In this document: piece after piece, positions 9,223 through 18,261 of the stretch
Numbering within the stretch: position 1 is the first letter of the stretch
How the letters are laid out: each line of letters opens with the position of its first letter
Origin: Hartmannibacter diazotrophicus
GTDB lineage: Bacteria; Pseudomonadota; Alphaproteobacteria; Rhizobiales; Pleomorphomonadaceae
Length of the DNA: 64,000 bases
Reading direction: 5' to 3'
Assembly (NCBI RefSeq): GCF_900231165.1
Contig: NZ_LT960614.1
Span: forward strand, 5,100,001-5,164,000
Made by a program: the position numbers and the translations under genes
The notes under the pieces: generated by a model
Seen by the model: the letters and a program-made list of their open reading frames with translations, nothing else
What the model was told of the DNA's origin: nothing
Database searches by the model: none

Positions 9223-10461
9223 TTATCGGAAACGGGCGGGGCTGAACGGCGTCGGATCGACGATCGGGGCCTCGCCGGTCATCATCTCCGCGAGCAGCCG
9301 TCCGGTCGCGGGGCCAAGCGTCAGGCCCTGGTGCCCATGGCCGAAGTCGAACCACAGGCCCTTGTGCCGGCTGGACGGCCCGACGACCGGCAACATGTCC
9401 GGCATGCAGGGCCGTGCACCGAGCCAGGGCATGTTCTCGACCTTCGCGCCGAGCGGCAACAACTCCTTTGCCGCAGTTTCCGCTTTCATGAGCTGCACCG
9501 GTGTCTGGCTTGCCGACTGCTCGGCGAGTTCCGCACCCGTTGTGATGCGAAGGCCCCGGACCATCGGCGCCATGAAGTAGCCGCGCTCCGGATCGTGCAG
9601 CGGCATCTGCAACTGCGGCTCCAGCAGGTAATGCTGGTGATAGCCGCGCTTGAGGAACATCGGCACCTTGTAGCCGAATTTCAGGGCCAGATGCGGCGAC
9701 CACGGACCGAGCGCAATCACCGCATGCTCGGCCTCGATTGTCCCGTCGCCGACGGGTAGTCGCCAGCCGCCAGCCGGTGTCTGGGCCAGCCCCATGGCAT
9801 CGGCACGGATGATGTTGCCGCCGCGCTCGACAAAGAGCCGGGCGTAGGCGGCGGCAAGCGCGCCGGGATCGCGCACCGACCAGGACGGCTTCCAGTGGAT
9901 CGCACCTGCGCCGCCTGTCTTCAGCGCCGGCTCCGCCGCCGTCAGGGCCTCCGGTTCGATGACATCCGAATCGACGCCGTAGGTATCCTTGATCCGTTGT
10001 GCGGCCGCCTTCGCCTTGGCGAGCCTCGATGCGGTCCGGTAGAGCGAGCGATAGCCCGTCCGCCGGATCAGGCCGTCGCTGCCCGACGCCTCGATGAACG
10101 GCTGATGCTCCTCGCTCGCCCGCACGATCAGGCCTGAATAGGTCCGCGCGATGCGCTGGTAGACCGAACCGGTGGAATTCCACCAGTAGGCCAGCAGCGG
10201 CCGGGCATAGGAGGGAAAGGCGCGCCAATGGAAATGGACGTCGTTGCTGCGTTGCAGGGCAATGGCAAACAGCGTCGCCAGATCCTGCGGCATGGCATAG
10301 GGCTCGACCGCCTCGGTCTGGATGATGCCTGCATTGCCGTAGCTCGTCTCCTCGCCCGGCTCGCGCCGGTCGACGAGGGTTACGTCGAAACCGCGCTGCT
10401 GCAGGTGCAGCGCTGCCGAAATGCCGACCATGCCGGCGCCCAAAACGATGGCTTGCGCCAC
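9223..10461 (-). CDS. FAD-dependent D-amino-acid dehydrogenase-like oxidoreductase (DAO family)
   Basis: About 412 residues. The N-terminal Rossmann FAD motif is AIVLGAGMVGISAALHL, followed by the DAO signature ETSYGNAGIIQTE typical of DadA proteins, and the C-terminal FAD motif GLWFDFGHGHQGLTLGPATGRLLAE. It probably oxidises a D-amino acid or related secondary amine and passes electrons to the respiratory chain. I chose GTG at 10461 because GAGGGG lies 8 bases upstream; an in-frame ATG at 10479 is the alternative. The gene is divergent from an amidase gene, and the 260-base spacer holds both promoters. The exact substrate cannot be told from sequence. Confidence 0.85.
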   Translation of the reverse strand: MAQAIVLGAGMVGISAALHLQQRGFDVTLVDRREPGEETSYGNAGIIQTEAVEPYAMPQDLATLFAIALQRSNDVHFHWRAFPSYARPLLAYWWNSTGSVYQRIARTYSGLIVRASEEHQPFIEASGSDGLIRRTGYRSLYRTASRLAKAKAAAQRIKDTYGVDSDVIEPEALTAAEPALKTGGAGAIHWKPSWSVRDPGALAAAYARLFVERGGNIIRADAMGLAQTPAGGWRLPVGDGTIEAEHAVIALGPWSPHLALKFGYKVPMFLKRGYHQHYLLEPQLQMPLHDPERGYFMAPMVRGLRITTGAELAEQSASQTPVQLMKAETAAKELLPLGAKVENMPWLGARPCMPDMLPVVGPSSRHKGLWFDFGHGHQGLTLGPATGRLLAEMMTGEAPIVDPTPFSPARFR

Positions 10462-10721
10462 TCTTGCCCCCTCATCCATGCAAAGACTGCCCGACAGGCA
10501 GCAAGATGCATGCCCGCAACGTCCCCCAGGACACATGGATAGCAGCCCTTCTTCATCCCGGAAATGGCATGCGAATCAGGGCAGCAATGCTGGGGCCGAA
10601 GACCTTGTCGCCGCACCGGTCCCGTTTGCCCGCGGGCAGCCGGCGGCGACCCTCTCCGCCGATTGACGCCGGAACGGCTATCCGCGATCCTTCGGTCCCG
10701 ATTTCATCACGACCGGTTCGC

Positions 10722-12134
10722 ATGACCAGCCTTTCGACGACGTCGCCCCTTGATCTGTCTGCCGTCGAACTCGCCGACGCCTTCGGCAAATGCCGCCTTT
10801 CCCCGCTCGACCTTTTCGAGGAGCTGGTCCGCCGCATCGACGTCGTCGAGCCGCGCATCCGCTCGCTCTATGCCTATGATCCGGAAGGCGCGCGCCATGC
10901 GGCAACGCTTGCCAGCGAACGCTGGGCGCGCGGCGAAGCTCTCGGGCCTCTCGACGGCATGCCCGTCACGATCAAGGAGCTGATCGCGACCAAGGGTGTG
11001 CCGGTGCCTCTCGGCAGCGCGGCGACGCCGCTCGTCCCGGCCGAACGGGATGCACCGGCGGCCGAGCGGCTGCGGGAGGCTGGCGCCGTCATCTTCGCCA
11101 AGACCACCTGCCCCGACATCGGCATGCTGTCCTCGGGGCTGTCCAGCTTTCATCCCGTGACGCGCAATCCCTGGAATCTCGACTGCAATCCGGGTGGTTC
11201 GAGTTCCGGAGCGGCGGCCGCTGCGGCGGCCGGCCTCGGTCCGCTGCATGTCGGCACGGATATCGGCGGCTCGATCCGCCTGCCCGCAGGCTGGTGCGGC
11301 ATCGTCGGCTTCAAGCCAAGCAACGGCCGCGTGCCGATCGACCCCTACTACCTTGGCCGCTGTGCCGGCCCGATGACCCGCACCGTCGCCGATGCGGCTC
11401 TGACGATGGGCGTCCTTGCGCTGCCCGACGCGCGTGACGCGACATCCCTTGCGCCGGAGGCGGTCGACTGGATGGATCTCGACATTGATCTCGGGGGCCT
11501 GCGCATCGGATTGATGCTCGATGCGGGGGTGGGGCTTGCCGTGGAGGACGAGATCCTCGTGGCCGTCGAGGCCGCCGCCCGCCTTCTGGAGCGGCACGGC
11601 GCGACGATCGTGCCGGTGCCCGGGATCCTCGACCGCGCGCTTCTCGACGGCATGGACGATTTCTGGCGCTGCCGGGCCTGGGTGGACCTTGAAAAACTGC
11701 CGCCGGAGGCGCGTGCCCGCATGCTGCCCTATGTGCTTGCATGGGCCGGGAAAGGCGCCGGGATCTCGGGATTGCGTGCCCTGGAGGGCTTCAATGGCAC
11801 CTACGAGATGCGCCGCCGCACCGCCGCTCTCTTCGGCACGGTCGACGCCGTCCTGTCGCCCGTCGCGCCGGTGATTTCCTTCTCGGCCGAAATGGCCTCT
11901 CCGATCGACGATCCCGAGCGCCCCTTTGAACATATCGCCTTCACCCTGCCCTGGAACATGGGCGAGCAGCCGGCCATCTCGATCAACTGCGCCTGGTCGT
12001 CATCGGCGATGCCGATCGGTCTCCAGATCGTCGGCCCGCGCCATGGCGATCGCTTCACGCTGGCCCTTGCAGCAGCCTATGAAGGCCTGCGCGGGCCCGA
12101 TCGAATCCGGCCCGCATGGACGACCCTGGATTGA
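10722..12134 (+). CDS. Amidase signature family amidase
   Basis: A 470-residue hydrolase of carboxylic amides with the Ser-cisSer-Lys triad: K85 (TIKEL), S160 (GGSSSG) and nucleophile S184 (DIGGSIRLP). The 24-residue gap between the two serines is the family spacing. The glycine-rich signature runs from DCNPGGSSSGAAAAAAAG onward. The frame stays open for 86 codons upstream of 10722, but that stretch is proline/arginine-rich and unlike the family N-terminus, so ATG 10722 (MTSLSTTSPLDLSAVELADAF) is preferred. It is divergent from the DadA-like oxidase, and both may serve amide or amine catabolism. The substrate is unknown. Confidence 0.88.
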   Translation: MTSLSTTSPLDLSAVELADAFGKCRLSPLDLFEELVRRIDVVEPRIRSLYAYDPEGARHAATLASERWARGEALGPLDGMPVTIKELIATKGVPVPLGSAATPLVPAERDAPAAERLREAGAVIFAKTTCPDIGMLSSGLSSFHPVTRNPWNLDCNPGGSSSGAAAAAAAGLGPLHVGTDIGGSIRLPAGWCGIVGFKPSNGRVPIDPYYLGRCAGPMTRTVADAALTMGVLALPDARDATSLAPEAVDWMDLDIDLGGLRIGLMLDAGVGLAVEDEILVAVEAAARLLERHGATIVPVPGILDRALLDGMDDFWRCRAWVDLEKLPPEARARMLPYVLAWAGKGAGISGLRALEGFNGTYEMRRRTAALFGTVDAVLSPVAPVISFSAEMASPIDDPERPFEHIAFTLPWNMGEQPAISINCAWSSSAMPIGLQIVGPRHGDRFTLALAAAYEGLRGPDRIRPAWTTLD

Positions 12135-12198
12135 AATCCGAAACATGAATTTTAGCAAAATTTTTCAGCAAGATAGATAGTCTCAAATCCATTCTTTT

Positions 12199-12387
12199 GC
12201 ATTTTGGCTCTGTTAATCCTTTGGAGAGGATTGCAGCCTGGCGACCCTGAAAATATACGGCCCGTCAACTATGGCGCGATGATGCTCTCGCCTCGGACAG
12301 TCGAGGCTCGGGGGCCGTCCAGCATGCCAGATGTCGTGGCTCTGGCCCCTTGCGCTCGACCTGATTTCAGTCTCGTGGGGCCGCGTC
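12199..12387 (+). repeat. Leader of first tadG paralogue, copy A of duplicated upstream region
   Basis: This 5' region resembles the region before the second tadG gene (13785-13978). Shared blocks include ATTTTGG-TCTGTTAA, GATGCTCTCG, a small hairpin CTCG-GACAGT-CGAG, TGTCGTGGCT and CGCTCGACCTGATTTCAG, in the same order. Similarity begins well before the start codon, so the duplication included promoter and leader. Confidence 0.6.
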
Positions 12388-13710
12388 ATGAACAGGATTT
12401 CGTCTTCAGTTCGAAAAGGAATTTCTTCCGGATCGAAGCATCTCAAAGCCTTCGCTTCGGACCGGTCTGGCAATTTCGCCATCATGGCAGCCTTCATGAT
12501 CCTGGTTCTTCTCGGCGCGGCGGGCATGGCCATCGACTATTCCCGCGCCGCCCAGCAGCGGACCAAGATGCAGATCGTCACCGACATGGCGGCCCTTGCC
12601 ATCGCCAAGGACATCGAGGCGGGCAAGACGAGCGACGAGATCGACGCCCACAAGGACGCGCTCATCGCGCTGAACTTCAATTCCAACGAGGTCGACAACT
12701 TCGCGCTCACCTACAGACAGGACCCGGCCGCAAGAACGGTGACGGCCTCGGCGTCGGCGTCCATGCCGACGACCTTCATGGGGCTGTTCAACATCCACGA
12801 CGTGGACCTCGGCATCTCGTCCACGGTTCAGAACGGCGTCGACTATGTTCAAATCGCCCTTGTTCTCGACACGACCGGATCGATGAACAATCCGGGTTCG
12901 AGCTATGGTGTGAGCAAGCTCGACGATCTGAAGAGCGCGACGACATCGCTTTTGTCGACGATCCAGAACAGTGCCGCCGGGCAGGCAGGTCGAACCGCGG
13001 TCTCGATCGTTCCCTACGCCGTCGCCGTCAATGTCGGAACGTCCTACAGCGGCGCCAACTGGCTGGGGCCGAAGGATTCCACCTACTGCACGTCCTATGA
13101 CCGCTACAACAACTGCAGAAGCACGTCCACGACCTGGCTTGGCTGCGTCGGCGACCGGTCGAGCACCTACCAGACCAGCATCTCCATCTCCAGCCCGCCC
13201 ACGACGAGCGAGAAATATCCTCGCGCCTCCGCCTACTGCGCCGGGCGCTACTCGCTGCCGACTGCCCTCAAGCCGCTCTCGACCGACTTCAGCGCGCTCA
13301 CCACGATGGTCAACAGCCTGTCGGCCGGTGGCAACACCAACATTCCGAGCGGATTGATCTGGGGCTGGAACAGCCTCACGCCGGGCGCGCCGACCTCCAG
13401 CGCCACCATGGCGGGGTCGACCGATACGACGTCCCGCTACCTGATCCTTCTGACCGACGGCAACAACACGCAAAGCACGTTGACCTCGAACGTTTCCTCG
13501 ATCGACTCGGCGACGAGGGCAACCTGCTCCGGCATCAAGAGCAACGACATCACCATCTTCACCATTCGCGTGGTCGACGGGAATGAATCGCTGCTGAAGG
13601 AATGCGCGTCTTCGTCGGAATACTACTACAATGTGACGGACTCGACGGCCCTGACATCGGTGTTCCAGGAGATCCTGAAGGTCATCTCCAAGCTGCGGGT
13701 CACGTCCTGA
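12388..13710 (+). CDS. TadG-like pilus-assembly/von Willebrand A protein, copy 1
   Basis: A 440-residue protein with a TadE/TadG-type N-terminus: basic residues, SDRSGNFAIMAAFMIL and a single membrane helix (about 30-50). A TadG periplasmic region and a von Willebrand A domain follow, starting at IALVLDTTGSM (MIDAS aspartate) with LILLTDGNN further on. TadG proteins are accessory factors of Flp/Tad pili or of related surface structures. It is strongly similar over its whole length to the next gene, so the pair is a tandem duplication. The ATG at 12388 gives the same N-terminal layout as its paralogue. No tad ATPase or secretin gene is in the window. Confidence 0.82.
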   Translation: MNRISSSVRKGISSGSKHLKAFASDRSGNFAIMAAFMILVLLGAAGMAIDYSRAAQQRTKMQIVTDMAALAIAKDIEAGKTSDEIDAHKDALIALNFNSNEVDNFALTYRQDPAARTVTASASASMPTTFMGLFNIHDVDLGISSTVQNGVDYVQIALVLDTTGSMNNPGSSYGVSKLDDLKSATTSLLSTIQNSAAGQAGRTAVSIVPYAVAVNVGTSYSGANWLGPKDSTYCTSYDRYNNCRSTSTTWLGCVGDRSSTYQTSISISSPPTTSEKYPRASAYCAGRYSLPTALKPLSTDFSALTTMVNSLSAGGNTNIPSGLIWGWNSLTPGAPTSSATMAGSTDTTSRYLILLTDGNNTQSTLTSNVSSIDSATRATCSGIKSNDITIFTIRVVDGNESLLKECASSSEYYYNVTDSTALTSVFQEILKVISKLRVTS

Positions 13711-13784
13711 TGCACCCGTCCGAAATGAACTGACAGCCCTGTCCGCCGTGTCATTGCGGCGCGGCGGATAGCCCCATCTTTCTT

Positions 13785-13978
13785 GTTCCGGATTTTGGGT
13801 CTGTTAAGTCAATTCGAAGGATTAGCGCCGCTTTTGTCTCAAATTTACACGACATAAACTGTAGTCCGGCGATGCTGTGGACTCGGAAAGTCGAGGTATG
13901 AGGGTAGTCCGGCATAGCGTGTGTCGTGGCTTTCACCCTTGGGCGCTCGATCTCAATTCAGGCGCACGGGATCGTAAG
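13785..13978 (+). repeat. Leader of second tadG paralogue, copy B of duplicated upstream region
   Basis: Counterpart of 12199-12387. The hairpin CTCG-GAAAGT-CGAG is retained with one loop change, and TGTCGTGGCT and CGCTCGATCTCAATTCAG follow in the same order. The conserved non-coding blocks suggest a shared promoter and a structured 5' leader. Confidence 0.6.
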
Positions 13979-15313
13979 ATGAAGAAGTTGAAGTCTTCAG
14001 TTAAGCGAGCAGTTCCCTTCGGGAAGACGCTTCTGAGAGCTTTCGTTTCGGATCGCTCGGGCAATTTCGCCATCATGGCCGCCTTCATGTCCCTGGTTCT
14101 GTTCGGGGCCGCGGGGATGGCCATCGACTATTCCCGCGCCGCGCAGCAACGGACGAAGATGCAGATTGTCACGGACATGGCCGCACTTGCCATCGCCAAG
14201 GACATCGAGGCGGGGATGACGAGCGATGAGATCGAGGCCCACAAGGATGCCCTCGTCGCGCTCAACATGAATTCGACCGCGCTCGAGAATTTTTCCCTGA
14301 CCTATACGCAGAACGCGACAACCGGGACGGTCACGGCGACGGCTTCGGCGTCCATGCCGACGACCTTCATGGGTCTCCTGAACATCTCCGACATGGACCT
14401 CGGTATTTCGTCGACAGTGCAGAACGGCGTCGACTACGCCGAAATCGGGCTCGTTCTCGATACGACCGGTTCGATGGGCAATCCGGGGTCGAGCTGGGGC
14501 AAGACCAAGCTCGATGACCTGAAGGATGCGGCGAAGTCTCTTCTGACGACGATCCAGAACAGCGAGGCCGGCAAGAAGGGCCGAACCTCGGTCGCGGTCA
14601 TTCCCTATGCAGTCACGGTGAATGTGGGAACCTCCTACAGCGGCGCAAACTGGCTGGGGCCCAAAGATGCTGCTTATTGCACGACTTGGTACTTCGACTA
14701 TAGCACCTGGACTTACAAGTGCTCGAAAACGTCGACCAGTTGGCTTGGCTGCGTAGGCGACCGATCGGGCACCTATCTGAACAACATCTCCATTTCCAGC
14801 CCACCGACAACGGCGGAAAAATATCCGCGAGCCTCTTCATACTGCTACGATCAGGGAACCCCGACCGCCCTCAAGCCGCTGACGACCGACTACAGCGGGT
14901 TGGCGACGATGGTTGGCAACCTCAAGGCCGGCGGCAACACCAACATTCCGATCGGACTGCTCTGGGGCTGGAACAGCCTGTCGCCCGGCAAGCCGACGTC
15001 GAACGCGGCCACGGAGACGTCGACCCGGAAGATCTCGCGCTATCTTGTTCTTCTCACCGACGGTGAGAATACGCAAAGCACGCTGACCAGCAACGTTTCC
15101 ACGATTGACTCGTCCACGACGGCAACGTGCACCAACATCAAGAATAGCGATATCACGATCTTCACCATTCGGGTGATCGACGGCGACGAGGCGTTGCTGA
15201 AGAGTTGCGCGACAGCGGAGTCGTACTACTACAACGTGACCAATCCAGGCGCCCTGACGTCTGTCTTCCAGGAAATTCTATCGGTTATCTCCAGATTGCG
15301 GGTTTCGGCATGA
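13979..15313 (+). CDS. TadG-like pilus-assembly/von Willebrand A protein, copy 2
   Basis: A 444-residue paralogue of the preceding gene with the same parts: basic N-terminus, SDRSGNFAIMAAFMSL membrane helix, the block KMQIVTDMAALAIAKDIEAG, and a vWA domain beginning IGLVLDTTGSM with LVLLTDGENTQ. The start MKKLKSSVKR at 13979 aligns with the first copy. The gene overlaps tadE by four bases (ATGA), so it is coupled to the two TadE genes, unlike copy 1. Cysteines in the loops (YCTTWY, WLGCVGDRS, SSYCYD) are shared between copies and probably form disulfides outside the membrane. Confidence 0.82.
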   Translation: MKKLKSSVKRAVPFGKTLLRAFVSDRSGNFAIMAAFMSLVLFGAAGMAIDYSRAAQQRTKMQIVTDMAALAIAKDIEAGMTSDEIEAHKDALVALNMNSTALENFSLTYTQNATTGTVTATASASMPTTFMGLLNISDMDLGISSTVQNGVDYAEIGLVLDTTGSMGNPGSSWGKTKLDDLKDAAKSLLTTIQNSEAGKKGRTSVAVIPYAVTVNVGTSYSGANWLGPKDAAYCTTWYFDYSTWTYKCSKTSTSWLGCVGDRSGTYLNNISISSPPTTAEKYPRASSYCYDQGTPTALKPLTTDYSGLATMVGNLKAGGNTNIPIGLLWGWNSLSPGKPTSNAATETSTRKISRYLVLLTDGENTQSTLTSNVSTIDSSTTATCTNIKNSDITIFTIRVIDGDEALLKSCATAESYYYNVTNPGALTSVFQEILSVISRLRVSA

Positions 15314-15846
15314 GAAAGCGATGGCGAAGAATCGGGCGTCTGTTCCGGCGCTTCACGGCGGAACGGCGGGGCGCGACGGCGATCGAGTTTGCGATCCTGG
15401 CCTTCCCTTTCCTCGCTTTTTGCGGAGCGCTCACGGAAACGGGCCTGATGTACTTCACCGAATCCGTGCTGGACCAGAGCGTTTCCGATGCGGCGCGCTT
15501 GATCAAGACCGGTCAGGCGCAGAACAGCAGCATGTCCGTCGATGATTTCAAGTCCGCCGTTTGTGACAAGATGTTCGATCTTTTCGATTGTTCGAACAAG
15601 ATTTACGTGGATTCACAGGTGCTTGCGAGCTTCGCCGACGCGTCGACGGCCTTGCCTCTCGATGCCGACGGCAATCTTCTGACCAGTACAAGCTTCAACG
15701 TGGGCTCGACCAGCCAGATCGTCGAAGTGCGCATTTTCCTGCCGTGGACTCGTCTCCTTGGGCTTCTGCCCGTCAGCGGCAGTGTTGGAGCCAATGGTAC
15801 GATCCTGCTGAATGCCACCGCCATATTCCGAAACGAGCCCTTCTGA
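15310..15846 (+). CDS. TadE-like pseudopilin-type protein
   Basis: A 178-residue protein with the TadE signature: a basic tail, RRGATAIEFAILAFPFLAFCGALTETG (GxxxIEFA cleavage-type motif and membrane helix at about 22-45) and a small extracytoplasmic domain with two cysteines (VCDKMFDLFDC). It starts inside the stop codon of the tadG copy 2 gene and overlaps the next gene by one base. TadE proteins are minor pseudopilins of the Flp/Tad system. Without the tad core nearby, the target structure is unknown. Confidence 0.82.
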   Translation: MRKRWRRIGRLFRRFTAERRGATAIEFAILAFPFLAFCGALTETGLMYFTESVLDQSVSDAARLIKTGQAQNSSMSVDDFKSAVCDKMFDLFDCSNKIYVDSQVLASFADASTALPLDADGNLLTSTSFNVGSTSQIVEVRIFLPWTRLLGLLPVSGSVGANGTILLNATAIFRNEPF

Positions 15847-16526
15847 TGCAGATCGATGACCTTCGGAGAAAATCCGGCCCGTATGTTCTCAGGCGGTTTT
15901 GGACGGAAATGACGCTGAAAGTGGCCGCGATGGGCATCCGGGGGCATCGTCGGAGCCATCGCCCGTCATCCGCCGCTTCGGGCATGCTCGGCCGTCTTGG
16001 GGCGTTCGGACGTGCCACGGGCGGCGTCGCCGCCGTGGAATTCGCCTTCATCGCTCCGATTCTTCTGCTCCTTTTCCTCGGGACATCGGAAATCGGAGAG
16101 GTCCTGCGGGTCTCGCGCCGCGTCGACCGCATTTCCTTCACGATCGCGGACTTGGTCGGTCAGTCGAGCACGATGACGACAAGCGAGATGAACGGGATCT
16201 TTGAGGCTGCCGACGCGATCCTCTCGCCCTACAGCACATCCGGTCTGCGGATCGTGGTCAGCGTCGTTGACGACAAGAACAAGGTGGTCTGGTCGAAGGC
16301 CTACAACGGCGCGACGGCGCTCTCGTCGGGCGCAAACGGGCCCATCACCGTGGGCGCCGATGCCATCCCGTCGGGAACTCAACTGATTGTCGTCGAGGTC
16401 AGCTACGCCTACCAGTGGCTGATCGCGACCAACTGGGCCGGCTTCGGCAACAATCACGGCTATACTTTCGATCGCTTCTTCTCCATGCGGCCGCGGGTGT
16501 CGGACACGATCACCTTTTCCAGCTGA
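15846..16526 (+). CDS. TadE-like protein, second copy
   Basis: A 226-residue protein. A basic 50-residue N-terminus precedes GGVAAVEFAFIAPILLLLFLGTSE (TadE motif and membrane helix at about 58-80). The rest is an extracytoplasmic domain with FTIADLVGQSSTMTTSEM and a C-terminal YTFDRFFSMRPRVSD. The start ATG shares a base with the preceding stop (TGATG). It is more divergent from the preceding TadE than the two TadG proteins are from each other. It is the last gene of the cluster. Confidence 0.8.
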   Translation: MQIDDLRRKSGPYVLRRFWTEMTLKVAAMGIRGHRRSHRPSSAASGMLGRLGAFGRATGGVAAVEFAFIAPILLLLFLGTSEIGEVLRVSRRVDRISFTIADLVGQSSTMTTSEMNGIFEAADAILSPYSTSGLRIVVSVVDDKNKVVWSKAYNGATALSSGANGPITVGADAIPSGTQLIVVEVSYAYQWLIATNWAGFGNNHGYTFDRFFSMRPRVSDTITFSS

Positions 16527-16539
16527 GACGGCCCGGCAT

Positions 16540-16560
16540 GGCCGGCTTCGCTTGCCGGCC
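16540..16560. terminator. Hairpin between convergent tadE and oxidase genes
   Basis: GGCCGGC (16540-16546) pairs with GCCGGCC (16554-16560) around TTCGCTT. Only a short T-rich tail follows. Its place between two converging genes suggests a bidirectional terminator. Confidence 0.5.
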
Positions 16561-16582
16561 TTCCGATTTCACGTGAAACGCC

Positions 16583-17884
16583 CTATTGGCCCGAGAGCGG
16601 CAACGCCCTGGCACCAACGAAATGGGCCGCCTGAGCGCCCGCCTCCACGACAAGCGACCGGGCCCCGCGCGCGAGCGGCAGGTGAACCGGCGTCACCGGC
16701 AGGGGCAGGTCGGCCTCGCCGGTTCGCCCGGCCACATAGTCCGCCAGGATCTGGCCGAACACCGTTCCCGGCGAAATGCCCCGGCCGTTGTAGCCGCAGA
16801 TGGTGACCGAGCCGTCGCCGGGGGCATGCAGGCGCGGAATGCTGTCGTCCGTCATCCCGATCCAGCCGTACCACCCGTGCTCGAAACCGATCCCCCGAAG
16901 CACGGGAAACAGCCGGTGCATGGTTCTTTGCGCCCACGCCTTGTGGAGGCCGAGGCCGCCGGCCCGCAGGGCGCCGACGCTGCCGATGACAAGTCGCCCT
17001 TCGGCGTCGAGCCTGATCGAGGTGAGGACCGTCTTCGTGTCCCAGGCGCCGTGCGCCTCGGGCAGGATCGTCCGTCGCAGCTCATCGTCCAGCGGCGGCG
17101 TCGAGAAATTGAAATAGGGCAGGCACACCATTTCCGATGCGATCGGCGCCGTCGCGGCCGCCGAATAGAGGTTGCTGGCAAGAACCAGTCGCTCGGCACG
17201 CACGCGGCCCTTCGCCGTCCGAAGGTCCCACAGGCCCGATGTCCGCTGCATGGTCTGGACGGGGCTGCGGACGAAGATCCGCGCGCCATGGGCAAGCGCG
17301 GCCCTGGCGAGCCCGCGGACATAGGCCAGCGGCTGCAGCGTTCCCGCGCGCCGGTCGAGCAGCGCCCCGGCATAGGCCGGGCTGCCGACCAGCCGGGCGG
17401 TTTCCTGCCGGTCGAGGAGCTCCACGGGCGCCCGCCGCCGCTGCCATTCGATCTCGCGCCGGCGCAGGTCGGCAAGGCCCGCCTCGTCGGCGGCGCAATG
17501 CAAGGTGCCGGCGGGATTGGCTTCACAGGCAATCCCGAAGCTCTCGATCAGGCGAAAGACCTCGTGCGGACCGTTGCCGAGGCGCTCCAGCAGCCGCTCG
17601 CCATGCTTCGGACCGAGCGCCTTGCAGATGTCGTCGGGCCGCATCCAGAGGCCGGCATTGACCAGGCCGACATTGCGGCCGGACCCGCCAAACCCGATCT
17701 CCTCCGCCTCCAGCACCGCGACGCTCGCCCCCTCCCGGGCAAGCGACAGCGCCGCCGAAAGGCCGGTGAAGCCGGCGCCGACGACGGCGACGTCCACGGT
17801 CAGGCCCTCCTGCAGCGTCGAAAGATCGGGGGCGGGCGGGGCGGTCACGGCCCAAAGGCCATGGGAGAGCGGCGAGAAGGACAT
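16583..17884 (-). CDS. DAO-family FAD-dependent oxidoreductase
   Basis: A 433-residue flavoprotein with the Rossmann motif VAVVGAGFTGLSAALSLA, EAEEIGFGGSGRNVGLVN (the GRN-G segment common to gamma-glutamylputrescine and related amine oxidases) and C-terminal VTICGYNGRGISPGTVFGQILADY. It likely oxidises an amine or N-methylated amino acid. PuuB-like and sarcosine-oxidase-like enzymes are the nearest families I recognise, but the substrate cannot be fixed. No puu pathway genes sit nearby; the divergent neighbour is cysQ. Confidence 0.83.
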   Translation of the reverse strand: MSFSPLSHGLWAVTAPPAPDLSTLQEGLTVDVAVVGAGFTGLSAALSLAREGASVAVLEAEEIGFGGSGRNVGLVNAGLWMRPDDICKALGPKHGERLLERLGNGPHEVFRLIESFGIACEANPAGTLHCAADEAGLADLRRREIEWQRRRAPVELLDRQETARLVGSPAYAGALLDRRAGTLQPLAYVRGLARAALAHGARIFVRSPVQTMQRTSGLWDLRTAKGRVRAERLVLASNLYSAAATAPIASEMVCLPYFNFSTPPLDDELRRTILPEAHGAWDTKTVLTSIRLDAEGRLVIGSVGALRAGGLGLHKAWAQRTMHRLFPVLRGIGFEHGWYGWIGMTDDSIPRLHAPGDGSVTICGYNGRGISPGTVFGQILADYVAGRTGEADLPLPVTPVHLPLARGARSLVVEAGAQAAHFVGARALPLSGQ

Positions 17885-18261
17885 GAGTGGAATTCGATCC
17901 CGAAGCGGACGCGATAACGAACGGGGCAGCGCGGCACAACTGTGCCTCGCTTCGGTTGGCGTGTCATACGGAATCTTGTCGTCCCGCTCGTCGTGCCCGC
18001 TCCAAATCGAATGCGCCCGGCCGGATGATCCCAGCTGGGATTCCAGGGAAGGCCGTGTCGGGCGAGGCCGATTCGGGAGACTGAAAACTATTTTTCCAAA
18101 AAGTCCTCACCGGTCCTTGGCTATTTTGTTGCATTGCACGCAGGGACAACGCTATTCGGGGTATAGGACGGGGCGGCGGGCGAGGGGATGGCTGTCAGAA
18201 GAATGACCGGAAGCGCGGACCCGGGGACATCGGGAGACCGGCTTCCAATCCCTTTCCAACG
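17885..18261. other. Divergent promoter region
   Basis: This 377-base gap lies between the DAO-family oxidase (minus) and cysQ (plus). I see no gene or terminator. An A/T-rich patch at about 18084-18135, including TTGTTGCATTGCAC, probably belongs to promoters or operators. No known riboswitch is recognisable. Confidence 0.4.

Noticed and set aside
10464-10721. N-terminal extension of the amidase
   Set aside because: The extra 86 residues are Pro/Arg/Ser-rich, not found in the family, and lie in the divergent promoter region.
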